The position numbers were made by a program, and so were the translations under genes. Shown in pieces: positions 34,663 through 43,094 of a stretch of DNA of 64,000 nt. Location of the stretch: NCBI RefSeq assembly GCF_022647885.1, contig NZ_JALCLM010000001.1:1968610-2032609 (forward strand), given 5' to 3'. The DNA is from Bifidobacterium sp. GTDB lineage: Bacteria; Actinomycetota; Actinomycetes; Actinomycetales; Bifidobacteriaceae. Each line of letters starts with the position of its first letter. The first letter of the stretch is position 1. The notes under the pieces are model-generated. The model saw only the letters and a program-made list of their open reading frames with translations, did no database searches and was not told the DNA's origin.

Positions 34663-35388
34663 CTAAGGCTTTACCGCCACAATGGCAATATAATTACCTC
34701 GCTCATAACCTTCCTGCACTTCTTCAACCCGATCATTTTGATACGGCGGGTTTGCTAGAACCGTTTGGAAGAAATCAATATTCTCAAATCCAATTCGATG
34801 TAGCACCTCGACATAAAAAGGTATGGGATGCCAATTGGGTTTGTATGGATGAAGATCGTAGAAAGCAGTGCCTTCAAGAAGCGGCTGGTAGTCCTCTCGA
34901 GCGATCTGTGGGTAACGCTGAATCAGACTCAGCAGAATTCCCAACGGGCTTTCGGCAGGTACATCAGTTAATACAATTCTTCCGCCAGAGCGCAAAGCCT
35001 GATAATTCTTACGGAAGGTATCTTCAAGCTCAGTATCAGGTATAAATCCAAAGCTTGAACCGTTATAGAGAATTGTGTCGAAACTTTGTTCACGGTATTC
35101 ATAACGCTGAGCATCGGTGACCTGCACCTTAATACCTTTTGCACGAGCATCATTAGCCAGATCTTCAGAGGGCTCGAGCGCGACATCTATATGAATACCA
35201 AACTCATGTTCAAGTTCATACTCGAAGATCCCTGTTCCACAGCCAACGGAGAGCACTCTGCCTGGGGCTTGAGTAGTTATGGCTTTGTGCAGCAGGAGGA
35301 GTCTTGAACGATATATATTCGCTCGTTGCTCATGCAAGTTGTCCATAAGACCACCGAAGCCCACGTAATGATTTACAATTTCAGGCAT
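34663..35388 (-). CDS. SAM-dependent methyltransferase, paralogue 2
   Basis: A class I methyltransferase of 241 residues. Motif I is LSVGCGTGIFEYEL near residue 45. The ribose-binding acidic residue is in ALEPSEDLA near 68, and TILYNGSSFGFI is near 106. The C-terminal 80 residues (FYVEVLHRIGFENIDFF) probably cap the substrate site. It is the paralogue of the methyltransferase at 32589-33341. Only seven bases separate it from metQ upstream, so it belongs to the methionine uptake transcript. ATG 35388 has no strong ribosome binding site, in line with coupling. Target unknown. Confidence 0.88.
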   Translation of the reverse strand: MPEIVNHYVGFGGLMDNLHEQRANIYRSRLLLLHKAITTQAPGRVLSVGCGTGIFEYELEHEFGIHIDVALEPSEDLANDARAKGIKVQVTDAQRYEYREQSFDTILYNGSSFGFIPDTELEDTFRKNYQALRSGGRIVLTDVPAESPLGILLSLIQRYPQIAREDYQPLLEGTAFYDLHPYKPNWHPIPFYVEVLHRIGFENIDFFQTVLANPPYQNDRVEEVQEGYERGNYIAIVAVKP

Positions 35389-35394
35389 AAGAGC

Positions 35395-36267
35395 TCACCA
35401 AACTGGTACAACAGAACCCTTAAGGGCCTTGTCGATAGCTTTTTTGACTGATTCAGTGTGATATGCCTTAACAATCTTCTTATACGCGGCATTGTCTTTA
35501 TCCTTGGTCCGCGCCACGATAACGTTGATCCACGGCTTGTTGTAGTCAAGCTTCGGATCGAGATCAACTTTGAAAATTGCGTCATCTGTTGAACGACCAT
35601 AATCGACCACTGCATTAGCGTTGGCAATACCTGCGGCTGCATCATCAAGAGAGCTCATAATGAGATTTCGATCTGTTGGAACAAGGTCAATATCCGAAGG
35701 ATTGTCCGTGATATCTTCCACATGGGGGTACACACCCTCACCAGGATCATTTTTACTGGCATCCAACTTGATTACACCTGCGGATTCAAGCACACCCAAA
35801 GCTCGTCCACCGTTTGTTTCATCGTTCGGGATAAGAATCTTGTCTCCCTTTTTCAAACCGGAGACATTCTTGATTTTGTTGGAATACAAGCTCAACGGGC
35901 TGAGATACGTATCTGCAATCACTGAGAGTTTGTATCCCTTAGATTTAATCTCGCCTTTCAAAAAGGCGTAATGTTGCTGCGCGCTCAGATCCACATCGCC
36001 AGCAGCAAGCGCCTGATTACCAAGTACCGCGCTTTTCATCGCTACTGTCTCAACTTTGACATGTGCATTAGCTTCTTCAAGATTCTTGTTGACTTGATCC
36101 CAAATTGGTTCATCCGTCGCAGTAGTGAGTGCAACCTTCACTACTGTGTCCTTTTGATCATCGCTGCTAGCACTTGCAGAACCGCAGGCAGCTGTGGCCA
36201 GCAACGTTCCAACGCTCAGTGCGGCAAAGATTTTACCGACCCTTGACTTCCATAAACCATTATTCAT
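35395..36267 (-). CDS. metQ: Methionine ABC transporter substrate-binding lipoprotein
   Basis: A 290-residue lipoprotein of the NlpA/MetQ family. The signal peptide ends in the lipobox TAAC at about residue 28 (LATAACGSASA). The mature part shows VKVALTT, DLSAQQHYAFL near 92, LIPNDETNGGRAL near 145 and a C-terminal INVIVARTKDKDN. It captures D- or L-methionine, or a close analogue, outside the membrane for MetI-MetN. ATG 36267 has AGAGAGGAAT upstream. It follows metI after 71 bases. Confidence 0.93.
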   Translation of the reverse strand: MNNGLWKSRVGKIFAALSVGTLLATAACGSASASSDDQKDTVVKVALTTATDEPIWDQVNKNLEEANAHVKVETVAMKSAVLGNQALAAGDVDLSAQQHYAFLKGEIKSKGYKLSVIADTYLSPLSLYSNKIKNVSGLKKGDKILIPNDETNGGRALGVLESAGVIKLDASKNDPGEGVYPHVEDITDNPSDIDLVPTDRNLIMSSLDDAAAGIANANAVVDYGRSTDDAIFKVDLDPKLDYNKPWINVIVARTKDKDNAAYKKIVKAYHTESVKKAIDKALKGSVVPVW

Positions 36268-36338
36268 GGCATATTCCTCTCTCTATGATTCTTCTTGATA
36301 ATTACGGCGAATATTGCCGCAAGAACATAACAGTGCAG

Positions 36339-37019
36339 CTATCTCTCGTACCTGCGTGCTATCAATGTGCCGATAGTTTGTATAAAGGTAATGAGAATGA
36401 GCAGCGCTAGAACGGCAGCGACGATGACATCCATCTGATTACGTTCAAACCCATAGCGGATGGCATAATCCCCTAATCCGCCTGCACCGATTGCACCAAT
36501 TACTGCGATTTCAGAGCTGAAACTAATACAGGTAATAGTGCTTACTCTCGCTAGTCGAGGCACACTTTCTCGAAGATAGACACGAGTCATCACTCCCCAA
36601 CTGCTAAAACCCATCGCTTGAGCAGATTCAATAAGCGTCTCATTGAGAGCGTTGAATGCTGATTCTGTCTGTCTAGAAAAAAACGGGGTAATACCGACGA
36701 TTAAAGGGAAAATCGCTCCTTTAACACCTATGGCACTACCAGATATCAGACGTGTCAGTGGGAATAGCAGAGCAATCAAAATCACGAAGGGTATTGATCT
36801 GCATAAATTAATGACTTTATCGAGCGGTTCAAAAATGAGTGCATTCTCGCAAATGCCACCTCTTTTAGTCACCGCAAGAATGAGACCGAAAGTGATTCCT
36901 AACACAAACCAGAAAGGAGTGGCCTGAACAAACATCTGTAAAGTCTCAACGATTGCTTTCGTGAATGCATCAGGATTTTCGGAAACGTGTGGGAAGAAGC
37001 GAGTAACGAAATCTAACAT
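36339..37019 (-). CDS. metI: Methionine ABC transporter permease
   Basis: A 226-residue membrane protein with five to six helices of the MetI family. The EAA loop that contacts the ATPase is ESAQAMGFSSWGVM near residue 130. The segments TLQMFVQATPFWFVLGI near the start and GAIGAGGLGDYAIRYG near 180 are typical. ATG 37019 follows AAAAGGAAAAC, 12 bases after the M20 peptidase stop. It forms the channel with MetN and MetQ. Confidence 0.93.
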   Translation of the reverse strand: MLDFVTRFFPHVSENPDAFTKAIVETLQMFVQATPFWFVLGITFGLILAVTKRGGICENALIFEPLDKVINLCRSIPFVILIALLFPLTRLISGSAIGVKGAIFPLIVGITPFFSRQTESAFNALNETLIESAQAMGFSSWGVMTRVYLRESVPRLARVSTITCISFSSEIAVIGAIGAGGLGDYAIRYGFERNQMDVIVAAVLALLILITFIQTIGTLIARRYER

Positions 37020-37031
37020 AGTTTTCCTTTT

Positions 37032-38384
37032 CTAAAATTCCTCAATAAGCGTTCTCAACACACCTTCACCAAAGATGATGGAACTCACTGGGATTCGTTC
37101 ATCGACGCCATGAAAATTGGCAACGTAGTCGAAGCCATCAGGAATTTTCAGTGGAATAAATCCGCATACGTCAATATTCGGATTCAGCATCAGTACAGCT
37201 TTGCTATCAGTCCCGCCCGAAGCAAGGAAAGGAAGCACAGCCGCTTCAGGATCAGCATGTTGGAGGATGCCGCACAATGCTTGATACAGTGTGCTGTCAA
37301 TTGGGGTAAGGTACCCATTACTGCTATGAATGTCGTGAATATCCGCTGCAGTCCCCGCTATATGCTCAAGAGTTGATTTCAATTCCTGTTCTTTTCCAGG
37401 CAAGGAACGACCATCAAGTAACGTGGTAGCAGTAGAAGGCACTACATTCACTGTGCTCCCAACATCCACTGATGTGGGATTACAGGTATTGCTCACGCAG
37501 GCTTCTATCCACGGGCGTGCAGGGCCTGTAAGCGACACCACACTCTCAATGAGATCTTCCGACCAGTCTTCTTCACTCTGAACATCACGCTGCGGCAATA
37601 ACTGCTGTTCGCTAGCAATATGCCATATCCCGTTGAGTAAGCTCGAAGTTATAGGATTGAGATCGACAGGCCATTGATACGCAGCAATATTGTTTACCAG
37701 CGTTGCCGCTTTAACCACGGCATTATCGTGATTCACTTGGGAACCGTGCGAAGCTGACCCTTTACTCGTTGCAGAAAACCACTGCGTTCCTTTTTCACCC
37801 ATTTGCACGTAATACGTGCGACGAGAACCGATCTGTGAAGAGAAACCACCAATTTCACTGATTACAAAACCAACATTGTCGAAGACTTCAGGATGATTAT
37901 TGGCCATCCACTCTGACCCATAAGCGCCGCCAGATTCTTCATCGCAAAACACTGCTAACACCACAGTTCTGTGTGGCTGCTCGCCTGAACGAATCATTGC
38001 TCGTACAGCAGCAATAGTCATAGCGAGCATGTCTTTCATATCAACTGCGCCTCGACCCCAGACACATTCAGTAATCCCGTCAAAGGCAATCTTGCCTGAT
38101 AAAGGATCGTCATCCCACTCGTCATTAGCTGTGGGAACGGTGTCTACATGTCCATGAATCAATAACGATGGCAACTCTGGATGTTTTCCAACAATGGTTG
38201 CGATAAGGTTCAGTCGCTTAGGGGCGCTTTCGAAAATACGTGATTCAATCCCGACCTCTAGTAATCGATCACGAACCCATTGAACAGCTGCACGTTCATC
38301 ACATGAACCATCACCTGGGTTACGTGTATCGATGCGAATCAACTCAGACGTAAAGCGGACAACCTCAGGGTATGTGCTAGTCAT
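37032..38384 (-). CDS. M20-family metallopeptidase (ArgE/DapE type)
   Basis: A 450-residue zinc enzyme of the M20 family. Metal ligands and catalytic residues are in LLIHGHVDTVP near residue 78, WGRGAVDMKD near 112, FCDEESGG near 145 (catalytic Glu and zinc ligand), and a late His in FHGVDERIP near 430. It overlaps metN by four bases (ATGA) and is followed after 12 bases by metI, so it is a fixed part of the methionine uptake operon. A very similar arrangement (metQ, M20 gene, metN, metP) is known in streptococci. I infer hydrolysis of N-acyl-methionine or methionine dipeptides in the cytoplasm. Confidence 0.92.
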   Translation of the reverse strand: MTSTYPEVVRFTSELIRIDTRNPGDGSCDERAAVQWVRDRLLEVGIESRIFESAPKRLNLIATIVGKHPELPSLLIHGHVDTVPTANDEWDDDPLSGKIAFDGITECVWGRGAVDMKDMLAMTIAAVRAMIRSGEQPHRTVVLAVFCDEESGGAYGSEWMANNHPEVFDNVGFVISEIGGFSSQIGSRRTYYVQMGEKGTQWFSATSKGSASHGSQVNHDNAVVKAATLVNNIAAYQWPVDLNPITSSLLNGIWHIASEQQLLPQRDVQSEEDWSEDLIESVVSLTGPARPWIEACVSNTCNPTSVDVGSTVNVVPSTATTLLDGRSLPGKEQELKSTLEHIAGTAADIHDIHSSNGYLTPIDSTLYQALCGILQHADPEAAVLPFLASGGTDSKAVLMLNPNIDVCGFIPLKIPDGFDYVANFHGVDERIPVSSIIFGEGVLRTLIEEF

Positions 38385-39484
38385 GATGTCTGCTCCGAAA
38401 CTGAGGCAGGCGCTGCGGTCACATCCGGCGCAACCGATGCGAACGAAGCAGTAAGGTCAGTTACTTTCACATCTTGATCTCGCAAATATTGCAAAGCCTG
38501 AGTAATATCGTCGTCTTTACCGCGAAGTTTGACAATGAGTCCACCAAGGGGATATCCATCAATAATTTCTAATGAACCGTAAAAAATGTTGGCTACCAGA
38601 GCATACGACACTGATATTTGAGAGACCAGAGCCTCACTCACTGCTTTACGAACATACTGCATATGAATCAGCACCTCGTCCTCAGCAGGTTTGAGAGCTT
38701 GTGCACCTTCATTGATAAGTCGGTAAAATCTGGTTAAACCAGTGGAATTTTCAACGAACTTGGCCGCCAATGAGGCTTGAGGGTTAGACATCACATCGTA
38801 AATGCCACCTTGCTCTACGATGGTGCCTTTATCAATTACTGCAACATCAGTACAAATAGCTTTGATAACGTCCATTTGGTGTGTGACCACAATGATGGTG
38901 ATACCAAATTCACTATTCAACCTTTTAAGCAAACGCAGAATGGTATCAGTAGTCTCAGGATCTAAAGCACTCGTGGCTTCGTCACATAGAAGCAGCTTCG
39001 GTGAGTTCGCCAAGGCTCTAGCAATTGCTACCCGCTGCGACTGTCCACCAGATAGCTGCGAGGGGTAGGCGTCTTTGAATTTGGCAAGACCAACCAGCTC
39101 AAGTAAATGTTCTGCCCGCTGCTTACGCTCGTTTCGTTTTAGCCCCGAATCTTTTAGGGGCAGCAATACATTTTGCAGAACAGTGCGCGATGGCATCAGA
39201 TTGAATTGTTGGAATACCATACCGATGTTCTGACGAAGTGATCTCAGCTTCTTACCGGAAAGATTGGTGACATCTTGTCCTAATACTGTTATTGAACCAC
39301 CGCTAGCAGGCGCAATACCGTTAATGGCGCGCACAAGTGTACTTTTCCCTGCACCACTGAGGCCTATGATGCCAAAAACTGAACCTTCTGGGATTTCTAA
39401 ATCGACATTGCGTAAGGCTACATGTTCACCCTCTCGGGTCTTAAAGGTCTTCGAAAAATTGGATATGGTAATAATTGCAGACAT
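38381..39484 (-). CDS. metN: Methionine ABC transporter ATP-binding protein
   Basis: A 367-residue ATPase. Walker A is GLSGAGKST near residue 39, the signature is LSGGQSQRVAIARAL near 139, and Walker B is LLCDEATSALDPETT near 163. The C-terminal part from about 270 is a NIL-type regulatory domain, which in MetN binds methionine and inhibits transport. ATG 39484 is chosen because AGGGG stands seven bases upstream; the frame stays open to 39511. It is the first gene of the MetN-M20-MetI-MetQ-methyltransferase run. Confidence 0.94.
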   Translation of the reverse strand: MSAIITISNFSKTFKTREGEHVALRNVDLEIPEGSVFGIIGLSGAGKSTLVRAINGIAPASGGSITVLGQDVTNLSGKKLRSLRQNIGMVFQQFNLMPSRTVLQNVLLPLKDSGLKRNERKQRAEHLLELVGLAKFKDAYPSQLSGGQSQRVAIARALANSPKLLLCDEATSALDPETTDTILRLLKRLNSEFGITIIVVTHQMDVIKAICTDVAVIDKGTIVEQGGIYDVMSNPQASLAAKFVENSTGLTRFYRLINEGAQALKPAEDEVLIHMQYVRKAVSEALVSQISVSYALVANIFYGSLEIIDGYPLGGLIVKLRGKDDDITQALQYLRDQDVKVTDLTASFASVAPDVTAAPASVSEQTS

Positions 39485-39530
39485 AGATGCCCCTATATAT
39501 GGCGATTTCATCAGTTTTGACGGTCGAGAT

Positions 39531-39561
39531 CTCCAAAAGTTTCATGATATTTTTTTTGGAG
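39531..39561. promoter_or_regulatory. Inverted repeat upstream of metN, candidate operator
   Basis: CTCCAAAA at 39531-39538 and TTTTGGAG at 39554-39561 form an 8-base dyad, 47 bases before the metN start. No U-run follows on the minus strand, so it is more likely an operator or leader hairpin than a terminator. The regulator is not identified. Confidence 0.4.
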
Positions 39562-39714
39562 TTACGCCGCAACGAGAAATTCGGCAGCAGGTAATACGCA
39601 GTAGGTAATACATAGTCGGTTATACCCACTGTGAAAGTCAGTCATCTTTTCATGCAGCCGCATGAATAACGCCACATAGCGCTTGCCGATGACTGTTGAT
39701 AAACAGCGCCGAGA

Positions 39715-40917
39715 TTATCTCAACACTGGAACAGATCTTTCGGCTGACTCATCCTCTAACTCCTTATCTGCGAGCGCAAATGCTTGTCGAAGATCTTCAA
39801 CCAGATCGTCGGCATCTTCAATACCTATTGCCAGGCGAATCAACTCATCGGTGATGCCCAGCTTGAGACGCTCCTCACGAGGGATTTCAAAATGTGTCAT
39901 TCTACAGGGAAGCTCAGCAAGGCTCTCCACAGCTCCAAGACTGACAGCGAGTCTGAACACATGGAGATTGTTCAAAATCACACTGGGATTGACGCCCTTA
40001 GCCACCTCAAAAGCGAGCACTCCACCTGCACCTTTAACACCTTTATCCGTAAGCTCCTGCTTTCCACGAATACCTGTGCCTGGGTAATGCACACTTGACA
40101 CCAGTGGATTCTCTTGTAGAAACTCTGCCACGCGGGCTGCGTTCTCTTGCTGACGGTCTAGGCGAAGAGCAAGCGTCTGCAATCCTTTACGCACAGAATC
40201 GCTCTCTGCAGGAGGTAACACACCACCTAAACGGTTTTGTGCAAAGTACAAACGATGGGCCAGTTCATCACTGCCAGCAACTGCAAGTCCTGCAACTACA
40301 TCCGAATGCCCCGCTAAATACTTAGTTGCTGAATGAAGTACCACATCAGCACCCAAATCCAAAGGCTGTTGTAAGTATGGTGTTACGAAGGTATTGTCAA
40401 CGATAACAACGGCGTTGTAACGGTGCGCAAGTTCAGAAAGCGCTGCTACATCATTGACCTGCAGCAAGGGATTAGTGAAAGTCTCAAAGTATAGGGCTTT
40501 TGCAGGGACTCCATTACCTCTGAGTGCAGCTTCTACTGCTGCCAGGTCTTGAGTGTCAACAACTTCAAATTTCAAGCCCCAACGGTCAAAGAACTCATGA
40601 ATCTGTGAGTATGTGCCTCCATAGATATTGTCTCCTACAACAATGCGATCCCCTGGCGCAAAAATCGACAAGCTGGCATGGATGGCCGCAAGACCTGATG
40701 AAAATGCAAAACCACGAACACCGTGTTCAAGCTGAGCAATCTGACGCTCAAGGAATTCACGCGTAGGATTGCCCGAACGCGCATAATCCCATCGAGGAAT
40801 ATCATCGACGGATGAGAATGCAAATGTTGACGAGTTATAAATCGGAGGATTTACAGCGCCCGTCGCGTTGTCTTCTACAGCGATTCCATGAACCAATTGC
40901 GTATTGAATCGTGCCAT
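39715..40917 (-). CDS. Cystathionine gamma-synthase/lyase family PLP enzyme
   Basis: A 400-residue enzyme of the Cys/Met metabolism PLP family. The family start FNTQLVHGIAVEDNATGAVNPP, a YARSGNPTREFLE block near residue 45, the PLP Lys in LHSATKYLAGHSDVVAG near 200 and AVSLGAVESLAELPCRMTH near 330 are visible. It could be cystathionine gamma-synthase, cystathionine beta-lyase or gamma-lyase; these cannot be separated reliably by eye. ATG 40917 has AAAAG but no strong ribosome binding site. A 230-base gap with an inverted repeat separates it from metN, so it may have its own promoter. It serves transsulfuration or methionine synthesis next to methionine uptake. Confidence 0.9.
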   Translation of the reverse strand: MARFNTQLVHGIAVEDNATGAVNPPIYNSSTFAFSSVDDIPRWDYARSGNPTREFLERQIAQLEHGVRGFAFSSGLAAIHASLSIFAPGDRIVVGDNIYGGTYSQIHEFFDRWGLKFEVVDTQDLAAVEAALRGNGVPAKALYFETFTNPLLQVNDVAALSELAHRYNAVVIVDNTFVTPYLQQPLDLGADVVLHSATKYLAGHSDVVAGLAVAGSDELAHRLYFAQNRLGGVLPPAESDSVRKGLQTLALRLDRQQENAARVAEFLQENPLVSSVHYPGTGIRGKQELTDKGVKGAGGVLAFEVAKGVNPSVILNNLHVFRLAVSLGAVESLAELPCRMTHFEIPREERLKLGITDELIRLAIGIEDADDLVEDLRQAFALADKELEDESAERSVPVLR

Positions 40918-41248
40918 CTTTTGAGCTTGCCACCCTCCGTGTTGTTCATCATCATGCCCGCAAGCACGACGTCTGAAAAGCTAGTATTTGCCGCCGAACA
41001 TCGCCTTCGCGGCTTGATAGTTATGACGCTAGCAAGGGCGTAGCGGCAATGACAAGCTCAGCCGCATACACATAATTTATAAGGGGTTCAAATTCCTAGA
41101 GATTGCACAGATTATGGTCAGAAATCAAGAGCTGCTATACGCTGAATTCTTCAAGAGCGTGTCGCATGCAGGGTAAAACAGAGAGGTATCAGCACGTAGA
41201 CAAATTCTATAGGCTAAGACAACAGTGAATCACTACAAGGGAGACATG
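40918..41248. other. Divergent promoter region
   Basis: A 331-base gap between the divergent cystathionine-enzyme and aldo-keto reductase genes. GCCGC near 41012 is mirrored within about 20 bases, giving a weak hairpin on the leader of the cystathionine-enzyme gene. I looked for SAM riboswitch core elements here and did not find them. No gene is supported. Confidence 0.5.
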
Positions 41249-42193
41249 ATGGCCACACTGGGCAATTCAGGCATTGACATCTATCCACTGGTTCTGGGAG
41301 GTAACACTTTTGGATGGACCAGTGATGAGAAGACCAGCAGAGAAGTTCTCGACGAGTTTGTAGCAGCTGGTGGCAACCTTATTGACACAGCGGATGTATA
41401 TTCCGCTTGGGCACCAGGCAACTCCGGTGGAGAGTCCGAGATTGTGCTGGGTCGTTGGCTCACTGCACGCGCTAAGCGTGACGATGTGCTCATCGCCACT
41501 AAGGTGAGTCAGCATCCTCAATATCAAGGCCTCTCAGCAGCAAACATAGAAGCTGCAGCGAACGAATCTCTGTTGCGCTTAGGCACTGATTATATTGATC
41601 TCTATTATGCTCATTTTGATGACGACACGACACCTCTCGAAGAGACTGTAGGTGCGTTCAACAAGCTCGTTACAGATGGCAAAGTACGTGCGATTGGCAT
41701 TTCGAACTATTCAGCAGAACGCATCAAGGAATGGTTCTCAATTGCCCGAGAAAATAATTTCACACTCCCTGTAGCTCTTGAACCTCACTACAATCTGGTG
41801 ACACGCAAGAATTATGAGGAGAATCTGCTTCCTGTAGCCAAGGAGGAAAATCTCGCGGTGTTCCCGTACTTTGCTCTTGCTTCAGGATTCCTTACAGGTA
41901 AGTATCGTACTGAAGATGATCTCAAGGGCAAAAAGCGTTCTGGGATGGTTAAAGATTACTTCACTCCAGCAGGTTTAGAGGTTGTTGCCGAACTAGACAA
42001 TATCGCTAAGGCTCGCGAGGTTTCTATTGCCACAGTGTCACTGGCGTGGCTCCGTCATCAACCGCAGATTGCCGCTCCAATCGCCTCTGCTCGTATTCCA
42101 GAGCAGTTGCCTGCTTTGCTAGAGTCGACGAAGCTCTCGCTGAGCGAAGAAGAGCTCTCAAAGCTGGATGAAGTGTCCTCAAAAGTTGCATAA
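41249..42193 (+). CDS. Aldo/keto reductase
   Basis: A 314-residue NADPH-dependent reductase with the TIM-barrel aldo-keto reductase fold. Family blocks are LIDTADVYSAW near residue 44, holding the catalytic Asp and Tyr. The catalytic Lys is in LIATKVSQHP near 83, and YIDLYYAHFDDDTTPLEETV near 113 carries the His. GISNYSAERI near 155 is also present. The set Asp-Tyr-Lys-His is complete. ATG 41249 is chosen because AAGGGAG precedes it by five bases. The substrate is unknown; it lies next to the repeat element copy C. Confidence 0.9.
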   Translation: MATLGNSGIDIYPLVLGGNTFGWTSDEKTSREVLDEFVAAGGNLIDTADVYSAWAPGNSGGESEIVLGRWLTARAKRDDVLIATKVSQHPQYQGLSAANIEAAANESLLRLGTDYIDLYYAHFDDDTTPLEETVGAFNKLVTDGKVRAIGISNYSAERIKEWFSIARENNFTLPVALEPHYNLVTRKNYEENLLPVAKEENLAVFPYFALASGFLTGKYRTEDDLKGKKRSGMVKDYFTPAGLEVVAELDNIAKAREVSIATVSLAWLRHQPQIAAPIASARIPEQLPALLESTKLSLSEEELSKLDEVSSKVA

Positions 42194-42209
42194 CAGCAAA
42201 CTTCACACG

Positions 42210-42319
42210 TTTGTGTAGGGATTTTTTTCTAACCTTTCTCACAAGGGTTTGCAAAAGGTTGGTATCTCAACAATCCTCGGATTAAGAACTTGTGGTTTAT
42301 TAAAAAATCCCTACACAAA
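42210..42319. repeat. Short inverted-repeat element, copy C (110 bp)
   Basis: Its ends match perfectly over 20 bases: CGTTTGTGTAGGGATTTTTT against the inverted copy ending at 42321. Inside is a second, smaller hairpin (ACCTTT... and AAAGGTT). It lies between the converging aldo-keto reductase and SDR genes, 16 bases after the former stop. Confidence 0.88.
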
Positions 42320-42322
42320 CGA

Positions 42323-42359
42323 CAATAGAGCGCGATGTAAGCTACATCGCGCTCTATTG
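42323..42359. terminator. Perfect bidirectional terminator hairpin
   Basis: CAATAGAGCGCGATGTA at 42323-42339 is inverted perfectly at 42343-42359 around the loop AGC, a 17-base stem. It stands five bases from the SDR stop codon and directly after repeat element copy C, so both converging transcripts probably end here. Confidence 0.85.
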
Positions 42360-42364
42360 CATTC

Positions 42365-43093
42365 TCAAACAGTAAATTTTGCGGAGAGTTCCTGTCTCGG
42401 TCGCAAATCAACGTTAGTGATGTGCACATCGGGGGTCGCCTGTGCAATCCATATCACCGTATTAGCGACTGTTTGCGGATCAATATACGACTCAGGCGTG
42501 AAAGCTACACCCAGATGGTTATCGATAGCACGAAGCATCTTAGTGTTGATTTGTCCGGGATACACGGTGCTCACTCGGACTTGATGCTCCGATTCTTCTA
42601 AACGTAAGGTATCTGCATAACCTCGCAATGCATGCTTAGAAGCGGCGTAAATCGAATGGTTGGCAACTGCACGCTCACCAGCACCTGAATTGATAAATAC
42701 AATGGTGCCTTTGACCCGACGAATCACTGGCAGCAGTCCTGCCGTTAACAGTGCTGGCGCAGTAACGTTAGTGCTTAAGACGTGCTGCCAATCGGTGGCA
42801 GTAGCTTGGTCGGCTCTACCAACTGTTGCCGTTGCAGCAGCATGCACCAGCAAATCAATACCGTCTTGCTCACGCAACGCCAACTCTGATGCCCAGGCGA
42901 GAAGAGCGTCCGTATGAAGCAAATCAAGCTTAAATGCCTCAATACCATCAATTGCATTGAGCTCCGCTGCATCTTCGTATGATCTCACCACGGCCAGAAC
43001 TTTCCAGCCTTGTGCCACTAAGCTTCGCACCAGTTTTCCGCCGACTCCTCCACCTGCACCAGTTACAAGCGCTGTTTTCTGATGTACTGTCAT
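42365..43093 (-). CDS. Short-chain dehydrogenase/reductase
   Basis: A 242-residue NAD(P)-dependent oxidoreductase of the SDR family. The cofactor loop is TGAGGGVGG near residue 11. The catalytic Ser is in FINSGAGERA near 138, and the catalytic YxxxK is YAASK near 151. ATG 43093 has GAAGAAGG upstream and begins one base after the fused ATPase gene stop. It is the last gene of the transporter operon, so its substrate may be the imported compound or a product of it. Confidence 0.92.
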   Translation of the reverse strand: MTVHQKTALVTGAGGGVGGKLVRSLVAQGWKVLAVVRSYEDAAELNAIDGIEAFKLDLLHTDALLAWASELALREQDGIDLLVHAAATATVGRADQATATDWQHVLSTNVTAPALLTAGLLPVIRRVKGTIVFINSGAGERAVANHSIYAASKHALRGYADTLRLEESEHQVRVSTVYPGQINTKMLRAIDNHLGVAFTPESYIDPQTVANTVIWIAQATPDVHITNVDLRPRQELSAKFTV

Positions 43094-43094
43094 G

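Noticed and set aside
40918..41040. SAM riboswitch before the cystathionine-enzyme gene
   Set aside because: The hairpin present does not carry the conserved cores of SAM-I or SAM-IV that I can recall.
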